Shown here: in pieces, positions 37,135-45,919 of the stretch
Position numbering within the stretch: the first letter of the stretch is position 1
Layout of the letters: each line of letters begins with the position of its first letter
From: Psychrobacter sp. UBA5136
GTDB lineage: Bacteria > Pseudomonadota > Gammaproteobacteria > Pseudomonadales > Moraxellaceae
Direction of reading: 5' to 3'
Assembly: GCF_002414005.1 (NCBI RefSeq)
Contig: NZ_DHYG01000063.1
Location: forward strand, 38,671 to 102,670
Length of the DNA: 64,000 bases
The notes under the pieces: generated by a model
Told to the model about the DNA's origin: nothing
The model's input: the letters and a program-made list of their open reading frames with translations, nothing else
Database searches by the model: none
Made by a program: the position numbers and the translations under genes

Positions 37135-37736
37135 GAATATTCCTTTTTGTTTCCACTGAACTTGCTCATGGTTGCCTCACCTTCCTCACTAATACCATCT
37201 TTGATAACTACTTTTTTTACCGTCTTAAGCAATATCTTGATATCTAACCATAATGACTGATTGTCTACATACCATGTATCAAGCTCAAACTTTTTATCCC
37301 AACCAATGGCGTTACGACCATTCACTTGCGCATAACCGGTAATACCAGGGCGTACATTATGACGGCGCGCTTGTTCTTTACTATACAGCGGTAGATATTC
37401 CATCAATAATGGGCGTGGTCCGACTAGGCTCATATCGCCTTTGACAACATTCCACAGTTCAGGCAGCTCATCCAAACTACTATTACGTAGTGCCTTACCA
37501 AAGTCAGTTAAGCGCTCACTATCAGGCAAAGGATTACCAACACTATCTATGGCATCTTTCATGGTGCGAAATTTAACCATCTCAAACGGCTTACCGTCTA
37601 GACCCGGGCGTGTTTGACGAAATAGTACTGGCGAGCCTAAATTTTTTTTGACTTTATAGGCAGTGATAGCATATACCGGAGATAAGGCAACTAAAGCGGC
37701 AGTCGCGGCAGTGATATCAAAAAGGCGTTTTATCAT
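37131..37736 (-). CDS. PglC-type initiating phosphoglycosyltransferase
   Basis: Transfers a sugar-1-phosphate to undecaprenyl phosphate and so starts the repeat unit, at the inner membrane. The 201-residue protein has the re-entrant N-terminal helix (KRLFDITAATAALVALSP), the Asp-Glu dyad region SLDELPELWNVVKGDMSLVGPRPLL and GITGYAQVNGRN. Its small size matches monotopic PGTs (PglC, ItrB). With Gdr and the DegT enzyme, the probable donor is a UDP-QuiNAc4N derivative. Its stop overlaps the ATP-grasp ATG by four bases. Confidence 0.9.
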   Translation of the reverse strand: MIKRLFDITAATAALVALSPVYAITAYKVKKNLGSPVLFRQTRPGLDGKPFEMVKFRTMKDAIDSVGNPLPDSERLTDFGKALRNSSLDELPELWNVVKGDMSLVGPRPLLMEYLPLYSKEQARRHNVRPGITGYAQVNGRNAIGWDKKFELDTWYVDNQSLWLDIKILLKTVKKVVIKDGISEEGEATMSKFSGNKKEYS

Positions 37737-38876
37737 TTATAAACCCAACATATTTATTAATCGTTTATTTACTTTATCGGCATCAAATTTATCTTGAGCT
37801 ATTTTGTAACTTTCATAACCCATTTTTTTAATGTCTTCAGGATGCTCTATAAAATAAATCATCTTTTCTGCTAATACTTGAGGATTCCACTTTTCGACCA
37901 AAAAGCCATTTACCCCATCAATCACAGTCTCACGACAACCTGGGACATCGGTAGTGATAATAGCACGTCCAATAGCCATCGCCTCTTGGGTACTACGAGG
38001 TACGCCTTCGCGGTATGAAGATAGAACAAATACATGACTGTCTGCAATCCATTTTTGAACGTTATCAACCTGACCAGGATAATTGATAATATTTAAGGAA
38101 ATTAGTCTGTCTAGTTCAGATTGCTGTAGAGCACCAGGGTTAGAAGAATCGATCGCTCCTAATACCGTAAATTGCACTTCAGGATAAATTTTCTTAACGA
38201 TTTTTGCTGCTGCTATAAAGTCATGTATTCCTTTTTCTTTTAACATTCGCCCAATAAATAAAAAACTAATAGGTGAGTCAATAGTCTCTATAGGTTGATA
38301 ATTGTACTCATCTAAATCCAAACCTATACCGCCCAATACGTCTAGTTTCTTCACTTTTATATGATAAGCCTCTAATAAATCCTTTGTATCATCTGGATTT
38401 AGAAAAATAATCTTATCAAGTTGTGGTAAAGCTATTTTATAAAGAAGCACTTGAATGCTTTTGATTAACTGTGCTTTTTTACTTAATCCTTCTGGCTGTG
38501 CCGTAAACGCATACCCTAGACCTTCTAGCATACCTACGATTCTCGGTACTTTAGCAAATCTTGCTGCTAAAGTACCAAAGATGACGGGCTTAGAAAAGTA
38601 GGAAAAGACCAGATCCGGATTAATCTCTTTAATTTTTTTAGATAGCTTATAAGTTACCTTTATATCTGTTAAAGGATTAACCCCTCCACGATTTAATTCA
38701 TAGGTAATAGGTATTGCACCTAATGCTACTATATCATCTAGCTCATCTTGGCTATATTCAGATACAAAGGCATAAACCTTATATTTTTGCTCTAATAAGG
38801 CTGATATTAAGTTAGCACGGAAGCCGAGAATGCTACTGGCGACTGTCCCTATAATAATTACTCTCGCTTTAAACAT
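37737..38876 (-). CDS. GT4-family glycosyltransferase (PglA-like)
   Basis: A 379-residue GT-B enzyme beginning KARVIIIGTVASSILGFRANLI. The C-terminal half carries FLFIGRMLKEKGIHDF and the E-x7-E motif in SSYREGVPRSTQEAMA. It resembles PglA-type enzymes that add the second sugar to a lipid-linked bacillosamine-like residue. That role fits its place directly before the initiating transferase in the operon. Exact donor unknown. It is joined to its neighbours by adjacency (stop next to start) and an eight-base overlap. Confidence 0.86.
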   Translation of the reverse strand: MFKARVIIIGTVASSILGFRANLISALLEQKYKVYAFVSEYSQDELDDIVALGAIPITYELNRGGVNPLTDIKVTYKLSKKIKEINPDLVFSYFSKPVIFGTLAARFAKVPRIVGMLEGLGYAFTAQPEGLSKKAQLIKSIQVLLYKIALPQLDKIIFLNPDDTKDLLEAYHIKVKKLDVLGGIGLDLDEYNYQPIETIDSPISFLFIGRMLKEKGIHDFIAAAKIVKKIYPEVQFTVLGAIDSSNPGALQQSELDRLISLNIINYPGQVDNVQKWIADSHVFVLSSYREGVPRSTQEAMAIGRAIITTDVPGCRETVIDGVNGFLVEKWNPQVLAEKMIYFIEHPEDIKKMGYESYKIAQDKFDADKVNKRLINMLGL

Positions 38877-39987
38877 AACTTTTCTTTGAACCCTTAAATA
38901 CTACCATCTGCTTCAGCGCTAAAATAGTTAGTAGCGCTGATAACAAACTAATCCCTCCAAAAGAAATTAAAACAGCATTAGATTGAATTACTAAAAATAA
39001 GAAAATAGGCAAATATTTGCTATTTTTTAAAAACATAGAATATAGCACACTTATAACTAGAATAATATTTAAGAAAAATGGTAATAAACCATACGTTAAC
39101 AAGGTATCAAAATAGTAGTTATGGGTACTTACATTAGAAAAGTTATTTCTAATTAAAACTGATCCCATTTCATCAACCCCGACTCCGAACAAATTCTGGT
39201 TTATAAAAATATTATCCACTACAAATCGCCATAGATTATCTCTCTCATTCAAACCTTGTTCGAATCTAAACATATTTAAATCAATATTGAAATAAACATA
39301 AAACAAAACAGATGTTAACCCTAGAATAGCTACTATTGAATAAATAGGATTAAACCTTCTTACAAAATAAATGGTTAAACTTAACAATAATGCAATAATA
39401 CCAGCTTTACTAAAAGTAAAGAAGCTCGCCAAGCTGAAATATAAAAACAACAAATAGCTTAACTTTATATTTTTAATATAAACTATTGAAGCAAGTCCTC
39501 CTAAACCTAAAAAAACCGAAGCAAAGTTTGGATCGAAAAATATAGATGAGTTTCTTAAAAGAGTAAAACTCCAGTACATATCAATATAATTAGTAAATTG
39601 AATTAGAAAAGTAATTGCTGGAATAGGCAGTAGTACTATAATTAAACTTTTAAAAATCAAATCTATATAACTTACACCTAGTAAAAAAATAATAGTAGCA
39701 GGAATAGTAACCATTAATCTTCCAGCACCCAGAAAGTCTAAGTTATATATTATAGAAGTAATATACGTTACTATATAAAACAAATAGAATACTAGCCAAA
39801 TAGGTTTAACGTAAAAAGAAGCAGATTTATTAAAAAGCAGAAAAAAGCTTAAAAAGCAAAAGAATATCAGAGATATAATGAAATAGTAGTCATATAGATG
39901 GATTTCATATGCAGCTACTCCTATAGTTAGTATTATCATTATAATTAAACTACGAACAGTGGTTTTATCTTTACTCAATACATTCAT
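38869..39987 (-). CDS. wzy: O-antigen/capsule polymerase, Wzy-like
   Basis: A 372-residue inner-membrane protein with about ten TM helices and little sequence outside them. The segment STHNYYFDTLLTYGLLPFF matches the conserved HN...GL region of the Wzy/O-antigen ligase superfamily, in a periplasmic loop and the next helix. It is the only protein of this kind in the window, so it is the probable polymerase of the repeat unit. GGAG lies 7 nt before the ATG, which overlaps the upstream gene by 17 bases. AT-rich. Confidence 0.85.
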   Translation of the reverse strand: MNVLSKDKTTVRSLIIMIILTIGVAAYEIHLYDYYFIISLIFFCFLSFFLLFNKSASFYVKPIWLVFYLFYIVTYITSIIYNLDFLGAGRLMVTIPATIIFLLGVSYIDLIFKSLIIVLLPIPAITFLIQFTNYIDMYWSFTLLRNSSIFFDPNFASVFLGLGGLASIVYIKNIKLSYLLFLYFSLASFFTFSKAGIIALLLSLTIYFVRRFNPIYSIVAILGLTSVLFYVYFNIDLNMFRFEQGLNERDNLWRFVVDNIFINQNLFGVGVDEMGSVLIRNNFSNVSTHNYYFDTLLTYGLLPFFLNIILVISVLYSMFLKNSKYLPIFLFLVIQSNAVLISFGGISLLSALLTILALKQMVVFKGSKKSYV

Positions 39988-40834
39988 TCAGGAACTCCAT
40001 AAAACCAGAGTAATCTAAAACCTTTTCCCAAGAATAACTTTCTATAGGTGGAGGAGCTTCAGCTATTATGTTGCAAATATTTGTATCTAACCAAATAGGA
40101 TGATAGTTAATTTTATTAAAAAAATATTCTGCCCATTCATATTTGTTTGAGATTACTCCTAAACCCGATGCTAGATATTCTAATGTTTTAGTACTTGTTT
40201 GAATGTTATACGGATATATATTAGGTGTAAAATTCAAACCAAAGCGGGCCTCTCTATAAATCTCTGGAAGCTCTTCACGACTTACCATTCCTGTTAAAGT
40301 AATATTTTTAACACTTAATATTCTTTTTTCTTCTTCTGTCACCTCGCCTACTACTATAACTCTATAAAACTTAGCTATATTCAGTAAAACCTTTATAAGG
40401 CCTACTCGACCTGATATCGACCCACAATATACAACATCATAACTCGGACTAGGATTAGGTATTTGGAATAGCGCTTCATCTACCCCCATGTCTCTATAAA
40501 TAAAAGGTTTAGTGTCACTAAAATTAAGATCATTCTTAATAAAACTATTTAAGAAAATTCGCCCATCAGGTTTTCTATTAATATATTTTTTCACTTTATT
40601 TTTAACATTCGCATAAGGAGGAGTAGACAAACTTTGGTACTCATGAATCTCTTTGGCTCTACCTTTTTCCTTCTTCCAAAAAGGCTTTAACCCCATGAAA
40701 TATATATTGATATCATTATGCGGATCTAAGTCGTAATCTAGTTGGACATCATGGCCTTTATTAGTTAGATACTTATAATAAGCATACGACTCTGGGGTAT
40801 ATGCAGTTTTTGATATAGGTATACCAATATTCAT
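39971..40834 (-). CDS. Glycosyltransferase, GT-B fold (weakly defined)
   Basis: A 287-residue protein without a strongly diagnostic domain. The C-terminal half looks like a GT4-type nucleotide-binding domain: VVYCGSISGRVGLIKVLL, ITLTGMVSREELPEIYREARFGLN and STKTLEYLASGLGVIS (an E in the E-x7-E position). The N-terminal half is short and divergent. It overlaps wzy by 17 bases and the GT2 gene by four, so it belongs to the same transcript. Probably adds one sugar of the unit; donor unknown. Confidence 0.72.
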   Translation of the reverse strand: MNIGIPISKTAYTPESYAYYKYLTNKGHDVQLDYDLDPHNDINIYFMGLKPFWKKEKGRAKEIHEYQSLSTPPYANVKNKVKKYINRKPDGRIFLNSFIKNDLNFSDTKPFIYRDMGVDEALFQIPNPSPSYDVVYCGSISGRVGLIKVLLNIAKFYRVIVVGEVTEEEKRILSVKNITLTGMVSREELPEIYREARFGLNFTPNIYPYNIQTSTKTLEYLASGLGVISNKYEWAEYFFNKINYHPIWLDTNICNIIAEAPPPIESYSWEKVLDYSGFMEFLNECIE

Positions 40835-41700
40835 TGCCCACCTCTATTTAAAATACTTTTTAAGTAAAACACTTGGTGAGTTAAAACAAGTAATAATATT
40901 TTATGAGTGATACTAAAATATTTGGGATTATACGGAAGTAGTTGACCTTGAAGAATAGCTTTCTGAACCTTATTTAAGTTATGTTTCTCAGAAAACTGCT
41001 TGAAGGCTTCTATAACATTCTCTACATTTTTTTTACTAATCCTTTCGTGCTCATGACTCTGGTCAATAATTTGAGTTGCTTTAGATATAAAGTTCATTTT
41101 TATATTTTGTGTTTTCATTAAATTATACCAACATTCTAAATCTTGCCATGCTTTAAAGTCTTCATCAAAACCACCAGACTTTCTTAAAAGATCCGTCTTA
41201 ATAAAAATTTGGTTACCAATAAAATTCTGTTTCAAAAGCTCTTTATGGCTATTAATACTTGAACGTTTGAATCTAGTTAATAAACTAGGACTTAATATAA
41301 TATCTTCTGAGATTTTAATTTTTACGCTTGAGTAATAGGCTTCGTCCTCAGCTTTATCTGCTGCCTCTAAAAAGGTTTCTATCCTTCTACTTTCAAAATA
41401 ATCATCATCATCCAATCCAGTAATAAACTTGCCTGTTGCATTTTTAATCGCAATATTACGGCTATTGCAAGCTCCAATATTATCTTCCTTTAAAAAATAG
41501 CTTATCCTTGAATCCTGTGCTGCTATTTGCTCTAGATAATGTAGTGTGTCATCAGTAGAGCAATCATCTACAATTATAATTTCTAAGTTTTCATAGGTCT
41601 GTTTACGTACAGATTCTACAGCACGCCTTAATAAATCGACACGATTATAAGTTGGAATATAAACCGTAACTAATGGTCTAGACTCTATTAACTTAGTCAT
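40831..41700 (-). CDS. GT2-family glycosyltransferase
   Basis: A 289-residue GT-A enzyme. VTVYIPTYNRVDLLRRAVES opens the nucleotide-binding domain, EIIIVDDCSTDDT and the DxD-type ITGLDDDDYF follow, and GGFDEDFKAWQDLECWYNL is the usual acceptor-site segment with a catalytic Asp/Glu. No TM helix is present. Its ATG shares one base with the ugd stop (TGATG). Donor unknown; GlcA is one possibility because ugd is adjacent. Confidence 0.88.
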   Translation of the reverse strand: MTKLIESRPLVTVYIPTYNRVDLLRRAVESVRKQTYENLEIIIVDDCSTDDTLHYLEQIAAQDSRISYFLKEDNIGACNSRNIAIKNATGKFITGLDDDDYFESRRIETFLEAADKAEDEAYYSSVKIKISEDIILSPSLLTRFKRSSINSHKELLKQNFIGNQIFIKTDLLRKSGGFDEDFKAWQDLECWYNLMKTQNIKMNFISKATQIIDQSHEHERISKKNVENVIEAFKQFSEKHNLNKVQKAILQGQLLPYNPKYFSITHKILLLVLTHQVFYLKSILNRGGQ

Positions 41701-42866
41701 CAGCCCTCTCCAAATAAATCTCGTGTAAACACTTTATCTTTCACATCAATAATCTCATTAACTACCCGATTGGCAACGATGACATCACTTCCTTTTTTAA
41801 AAACATCCAAATCTGTTATTACTTCAGAATTGTAAAAACTAGTCTCTTTTAAAACAGGCTCATATACAACAACTCTTATACCTTTAGCTTTTATTCTCTT
41901 CATAATTCCTTGAATAGCTGATGCTCGAAAGTTATCAGATCCTGCTTTCATAACCAGACGATATATCCCAACAACTTTAGGGTTTTTAGCGATAATCGAA
42001 TCTGCTATAAAATCTTTACGAGTCCGGTTCGAATCTACAATGGCTTTGATTAAGTTACTAGGCACTTCATTATAATTGGCTAATAGCTGTTTAGTATCTT
42101 TTGGGAGACAATATCCGCCATATCCAAAAGATGGGTTATTGTAGTGGTTACCAATGCGTGGGTCTAGTCCAACGCCTTCAATAATTTGTTTGGTGTCTAA
42201 ATTGAAAGTCTGAGCATAAGTATCAAGTTCGTTGAAATATGCCACCCGCATCGCTAAGTAGGTGTTTGAGAATAACTTAATCGCTTCGGCTTCTGTTGAA
42301 TCTGTAAATAACAGAGGCACGTCTTTTTTGATTGCGCCTTCGAGCAAAAGATTAGCAAATACTTTTGCCCGCTCCGATTGTTCACCTACTATAATCCTCG
42401 ATGGGTATAAATTATCGTGTAGTGCTTTACCCTCGCGTAAAAATTCAGGTGAGAATACTATATTGTCTACTCCCAATTCTTTTTTAAGCTTGTCTGTATA
42501 ACCTACTGGTACGGTTGATTTTATGACCATTACTGCTTGTGGATTGATAGCTAAAACTTGATTGATAACTGACTCGACACTTTTAGTATTGAAGTAGTTA
42601 GTCTTGGCATCATAGTCTGTTGGTGTGGCTATGATCACAAAATCGGCATTAATGTAAGCTTCTTGGGCATCTAAAGTAGCTGTGAAATTGAGCAACTCAT
42701 CAGATAAAAATCTTGATATATCACTATCTTCAATAGGCGATTGCTTTGTATTAAGAATTTCTACTTTGTCCACAACGATATCTATAGCTACTACTTCATT
42801 ATGCTGAGCCAACAACATAGCATTAGATAAACCGACGTAACCTGTACCTGCTACTGCTATTTTCAT
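41700..42866 (-). CDS. ugd: UDP-glucose 6-dehydrogenase
   Basis: Oxidises UDP-glucose to UDP-glucuronate with NAD. The 388 residues are the short Ugd form common in capsule loci. The Rossmann motif GTGYVGLSNA opens the protein, SPEFLREGKAL is the conserved substrate segment, and FGYGGYCLPKDTKQL contains the catalytic Cys. It implies that the capsule contains GlcA or a sugar derived from it. The gene upstream ends 40 bp before its start. Confidence 0.94.
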   Translation of the reverse strand: MKIAVAGTGYVGLSNAMLLAQHNEVVAIDIVVDKVEILNTKQSPIEDSDISRFLSDELLNFTATLDAQEAYINADFVIIATPTDYDAKTNYFNTKSVESVINQVLAINPQAVMVIKSTVPVGYTDKLKKELGVDNIVFSPEFLREGKALHDNLYPSRIIVGEQSERAKVFANLLLEGAIKKDVPLLFTDSTEAEAIKLFSNTYLAMRVAYFNELDTYAQTFNLDTKQIIEGVGLDPRIGNHYNNPSFGYGGYCLPKDTKQLLANYNEVPSNLIKAIVDSNRTRKDFIADSIIAKNPKVVGIYRLVMKAGSDNFRASAIQGIMKRIKAKGIRVVVYEPVLKETSFYNSEVITDLDVFKKGSDVIVANRVVNEIIDVKDKVFTRDLFGEG

Positions 42867-42905
42867 TATGTTTCCAAGATTGTATGCTTTAAATAATATA
42901 GGTGT

Positions 42906-44288
42906 TTATAAGTTTAATGGCTGTATTGGTGTTGAGCGACCCTCTTTTAATGCAATTAAACATTCCGCCACTAAAGTACCTTCATTGCCTTCCCATGGGG
43001 TACTATAGGTTGAGCTATAGTAGCGTATTGCTAAATCACGTACTTTGTTACTCAATGGCTTTTGCTCAATAATGTTCTTAATTTCGTCAAAGTCATCAGC
43101 TATGACTGCTAGACCAGATTTTACATACCCATAATAATCAGGACTATTAGTTGGTGACATCTGATAATAAATTGGTAAAACACCAGCTAAAGCAGCTTCT
43201 AAGTGAATACTGCTATTTCCCGAGACCAGCCAACTAGTACGTGCAAAATATTGGTCAACAGTTTCTAAATAAGGGTCGCTAAAAGAAATATTTTCTACCT
43301 CGTGGAAGTGATTTTTCAAGCGATCTATATCACTTTTACCTTGTCTTGGATGCCATCTAATAATGATTTTTTTATTAAGAGTAAGTAACTGATCAGAAAG
43401 CTCAAGTACATCTTTGATATTGTCTAGCGTATTAATAGCAAAGCCAATATTCTGCGCAGGCAGAGACTTATTACTATTAAATTTATTTATAGGTTTCTTC
43501 TGTCCCGTTAAGAACACTTTTGGCTTAGGTATGTCTCTATTAGTACCTGGTTGATTAGCCTCACATTGTTTGTATGTATCTAATGCGCTTTCACCATCTA
43601 AGAATGCATAATTAACACGTAAAGCAGGGAAAATGTTACTTACAGAAGCATGCTGTAAATAGGCAGTTTTAATACCTAGTTCATGGGCAACTGCTAAAAG
43701 GCATCTATTTGGTATGCTGTGATCATTTGACGTAATCACACATGACGCTTGACTCTCAGTTAGTGTCCTCTCAAAGTAAGCTAAATAGCTATATACGCTA
43801 CAAAATTCCGAATACCAATACTTTAGTGCATTTGGATGTAAGTTCTTTAAGTCAGTATATAGTTTTGGGGTTCGGATTAGCATGAGAAAGATACTTTTAA
43901 TGACATCATTATGACTAAGCTTTAACGCCTGATAATCTTTCCATCTTGTATCAGAAGCCAGAGACTCAGAAGTAATAGCAATAACTTTTTGATCCTTTAT
44001 CTTTAAAGCATCTATTGTAGAGCTTAGTGAACTTAATTGATTATTCGTACCTGCAAAAACATAATAGTCACATTTATTGGTACTTTTATTAGAGTTTTGT
44101 GGGACTAGGTCTAACGTTCTGACTATTGAATAAGGGTGCTTAATAAACTGTAGTAAAAACCCTGAATGTCGAGACTTCCTTTCAGCTAAATGGGTTATTT
44201 TATCCAGTTGTTGGCCTTGTAGATATGAGAGCCATACTTCAGGCTCTTTCTCTAGGATTCTTTTAGCTACGCTATACCACTTAAACAT
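42906..44288 (-). CDS. Putative capsule glycosyltransferase, candidate nonulosonate transferase
   Basis: A 460-residue soluble protein that I cannot place in a named family with certainty. The C-terminal half reads KKIIIRWHPRQGKSD, then WLVSGNSSIHLEAALAGVLPIYYQM. This HP motif and Ser-rich loop are seen in CDP/CMP-sugar-dependent transferases (polysialyltransferase-like, KpsS/KpsC-like, CDP-glycerol transferase families). Because the nonulosonate genes start just upstream, it is a good candidate to add pseudaminic acid. It lies beside the decayed pseI copy (44306-44719). Function is inference. Confidence 0.65.
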   Translation of the reverse strand: MFKWYSVAKRILEKEPEVWLSYLQGQQLDKITHLAERKSRHSGFLLQFIKHPYSIVRTLDLVPQNSNKSTNKCDYYVFAGTNNQLSSLSSTIDALKIKDQKVIAITSESLASDTRWKDYQALKLSHNDVIKSIFLMLIRTPKLYTDLKNLHPNALKYWYSEFCSVYSYLAYFERTLTESQASCVITSNDHSIPNRCLLAVAHELGIKTAYLQHASVSNIFPALRVNYAFLDGESALDTYKQCEANQPGTNRDIPKPKVFLTGQKKPINKFNSNKSLPAQNIGFAINTLDNIKDVLELSDQLLTLNKKIIIRWHPRQGKSDIDRLKNHFHEVENISFSDPYLETVDQYFARTSWLVSGNSSIHLEAALAGVLPIYYQMSPTNSPDYYGYVKSGLAVIADDFDEIKNIIEQKPLSNKVRDLAIRYYSSTYSTPWEGNEGTLVAECLIALKEGRSTPIQPLNL

Positions 44289-44305
44289 ATTGAAACCATC
44301 TTATA

Positions 44306-44719
44306 TTATTTAATTTTATCAAATCTAACAGCAGTATTTTTCTTTACATCAACCGAGACCTTCTTCCCAACAACCTCGTCCAAAAACTTTGGAGCCAACC
44401 CGAATCCCGGTCTGACACTGCGCACCGCATTTTCAGTAATAATATCTCCAGCTTTTAAATCTTTTACAAAGTATAACGAGCGACGAAATTTAATATTGCC
44501 TTATTAGCTACACTTACGCCCATAGTCCACTGAGCCAAGAGCTTGCCAAGCTGTCTTGCTATCTCGGCACAACTCAACTAAATCTTCTGGCTCAAGCGAG
44601 AAGCTATCATCAGGACCACCACCGTTACGATCTAAAGTGAAGTGCTTTTTAATGATAGAGGCACCTAATGCCACACTGGTAACTGCTGTTGTACTATCAC
44701 TGGTATGGTCAGAAAGCGC
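44306..44719 (-). pseudogene. Decayed 3' end of a second nonulosonate (pseudaminic acid) synthase gene
   Basis: Reading the minus strand, similarity to PseI/NeuB starts at about 44719 with SDHT and ASIIKKHFTLDRNGGGPDDS, continues to WQALGSVDYG, then meets stops. It resumes in another frame as RRSLYFVKDLKAGDIIT and RPGFGLAPKFLDEVVGKK, ending at TAA 44308-44306. It therefore covers the end of the synthase domain and the SAF (antifreeze-like) domain only; about 230 N-terminal residues are gone and there is at least one frameshift. It is similar to, but clearly different from, the intact pseI just upstream. The 155 bases at 44720-44874 hold no recognisable gene. Confidence 0.88.
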
Positions 44720-44874
44720 TGTTATGAATGCAAAGCGCTTTCACACATTAAAAGTACTATGTAAGTTATAATCTTCAGCCAGAATAGTGAAGTTGGAATA
44801 GCTTATTCTTTACATATAGTAGTGCATAATACGTTAAATTATAAAATATTTAAACTTATGTAGCAGCTATATAG

Positions 44875-45918
44875 CTAGTCAAATAAATTCCAACTAACAG
44901 GAGTGCCTTTCTTAACATTTTGATTAACTTTTTTACCTAATAGGACATCAAAAAACTTCGGAGGTAGACCAAGGCCAGGACGAATACGTCTTAAGTTTGT
45001 AGTAGTTAAGACATCACCAGCTTGCATATCCTCACCAATATATAGTGAGCGTCTACGCAGACGAGCTTTCTTTTCTGCCTCAGTAGGACCATATTGTACT
45101 TTACCTAGAGCTAGCCAGGCACGCTCTGTTTCGGTCACTAGGCTATTAAGCTCATATGGTTCTAATGAGAAGTCAGCATCAACACCCCCTTCTGCTCTGG
45201 ATAAAGTGAAATGCTTCTCGATAATTGTAGCGCCGAATGCAACTGCTGCAACAGACGCCCCAATACCCATAGTATGATCTGATAAGCCTACTTCACAACC
45301 GAACAAGTCTTGCATATGAGCGATAGTTCTTAAGTTAGTATTTTCTGGAGAGGCAGGGTAAGTGCTAGTGCATTTTAGAATAGCCAAATCTTTGCAGCCA
45401 TTTTCACGAGCAGTTCGGACAGCATCATCTATCTCTGCTAAAGTGGCCATACCAGTAGATATAATCATTGGTTTACCAGTTTGAGCTACTTTCTTTATTA
45501 GTGGTAAGTCAATAGATTCAAATGATGCAATCTTATAAGCAGGCATATTAAGTGATTCTAAAAAGTCTACAGCTGTTTCATCGAAAGGTGAGCTAAAGCA
45601 AGTCATATCGTGTGAGGCAGCTCTTTGAATAATTGCTTCATGCCATTCCCATGGCGTGTGAGCCTTTTGATATAATGAATACATATCGTTACCTTGCCAC
45701 AGAGAGTTCTTGTCAGAAATAAAGAATTCTCCTTCAGCTATATCTAGAGTCATTGTATCTGCTGTATATGTCTGTAACTTGATAGCATGAGCGCCAGATT
45801 TTGCTGCAGCATCAACAATTTCAAGTGCTTTATCTAATGATTGGTTATGGTTACCAGACATCTCTGCAATGATATAAGGTGCAAACTCTTTGCCAATACT
45901 TCTATTATTAATAATCAT
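44875..45918 (-). CDS. pseI: Pseudaminic acid synthase
   Basis: Condenses 6-deoxy-AltdiNAc (or an N-acyl variant) with PEP to give pseudaminic acid. The 347 residues hold the NeuB TIM barrel (IIAEMSGNHNQSLDKALEI; HAIKLQTYTADTMTL; EKHFTLSRAEGGVDADFSLEP) and a C-terminal SAF domain (RPGLGLPPKFFDVLLGKKV). The EMSGNH and YTADTMT details fit PseI rather than NeuB or LegI. It is the last intact gene of the pseB-C-F-G-fmt-ATP-grasp-pseI run, one base after the ATP-grasp stop. Confidence 0.93.
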   Translation of the reverse strand: MIINNRSIGKEFAPYIIAEMSGNHNQSLDKALEIVDAAAKSGAHAIKLQTYTADTMTLDIAEGEFFISDKNSLWQGNDMYSLYQKAHTPWEWHEAIIQRAASHDMTCFSSPFDETAVDFLESLNMPAYKIASFESIDLPLIKKVAQTGKPMIISTGMATLAEIDDAVRTARENGCKDLAILKCTSTYPASPENTNLRTIAHMQDLFGCEVGLSDHTMGIGASVAAVAFGATIIEKHFTLSRAEGGVDADFSLEPYELNSLVTETERAWLALGKVQYGPTEAEKKARLRRRSLYIGEDMQAGDVLTTTNLRRIRPGLGLPPKFFDVLLGKKVNQNVKKGTPVSWNLFD

Positions 45919-45919
45919 A

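Noticed and set aside
44556..44771. Plus-strand open frame across the pseI remnant
   Set aside because: The minus strand here clearly encodes the NeuB/SAF remnant; the plus frame is its shadow.
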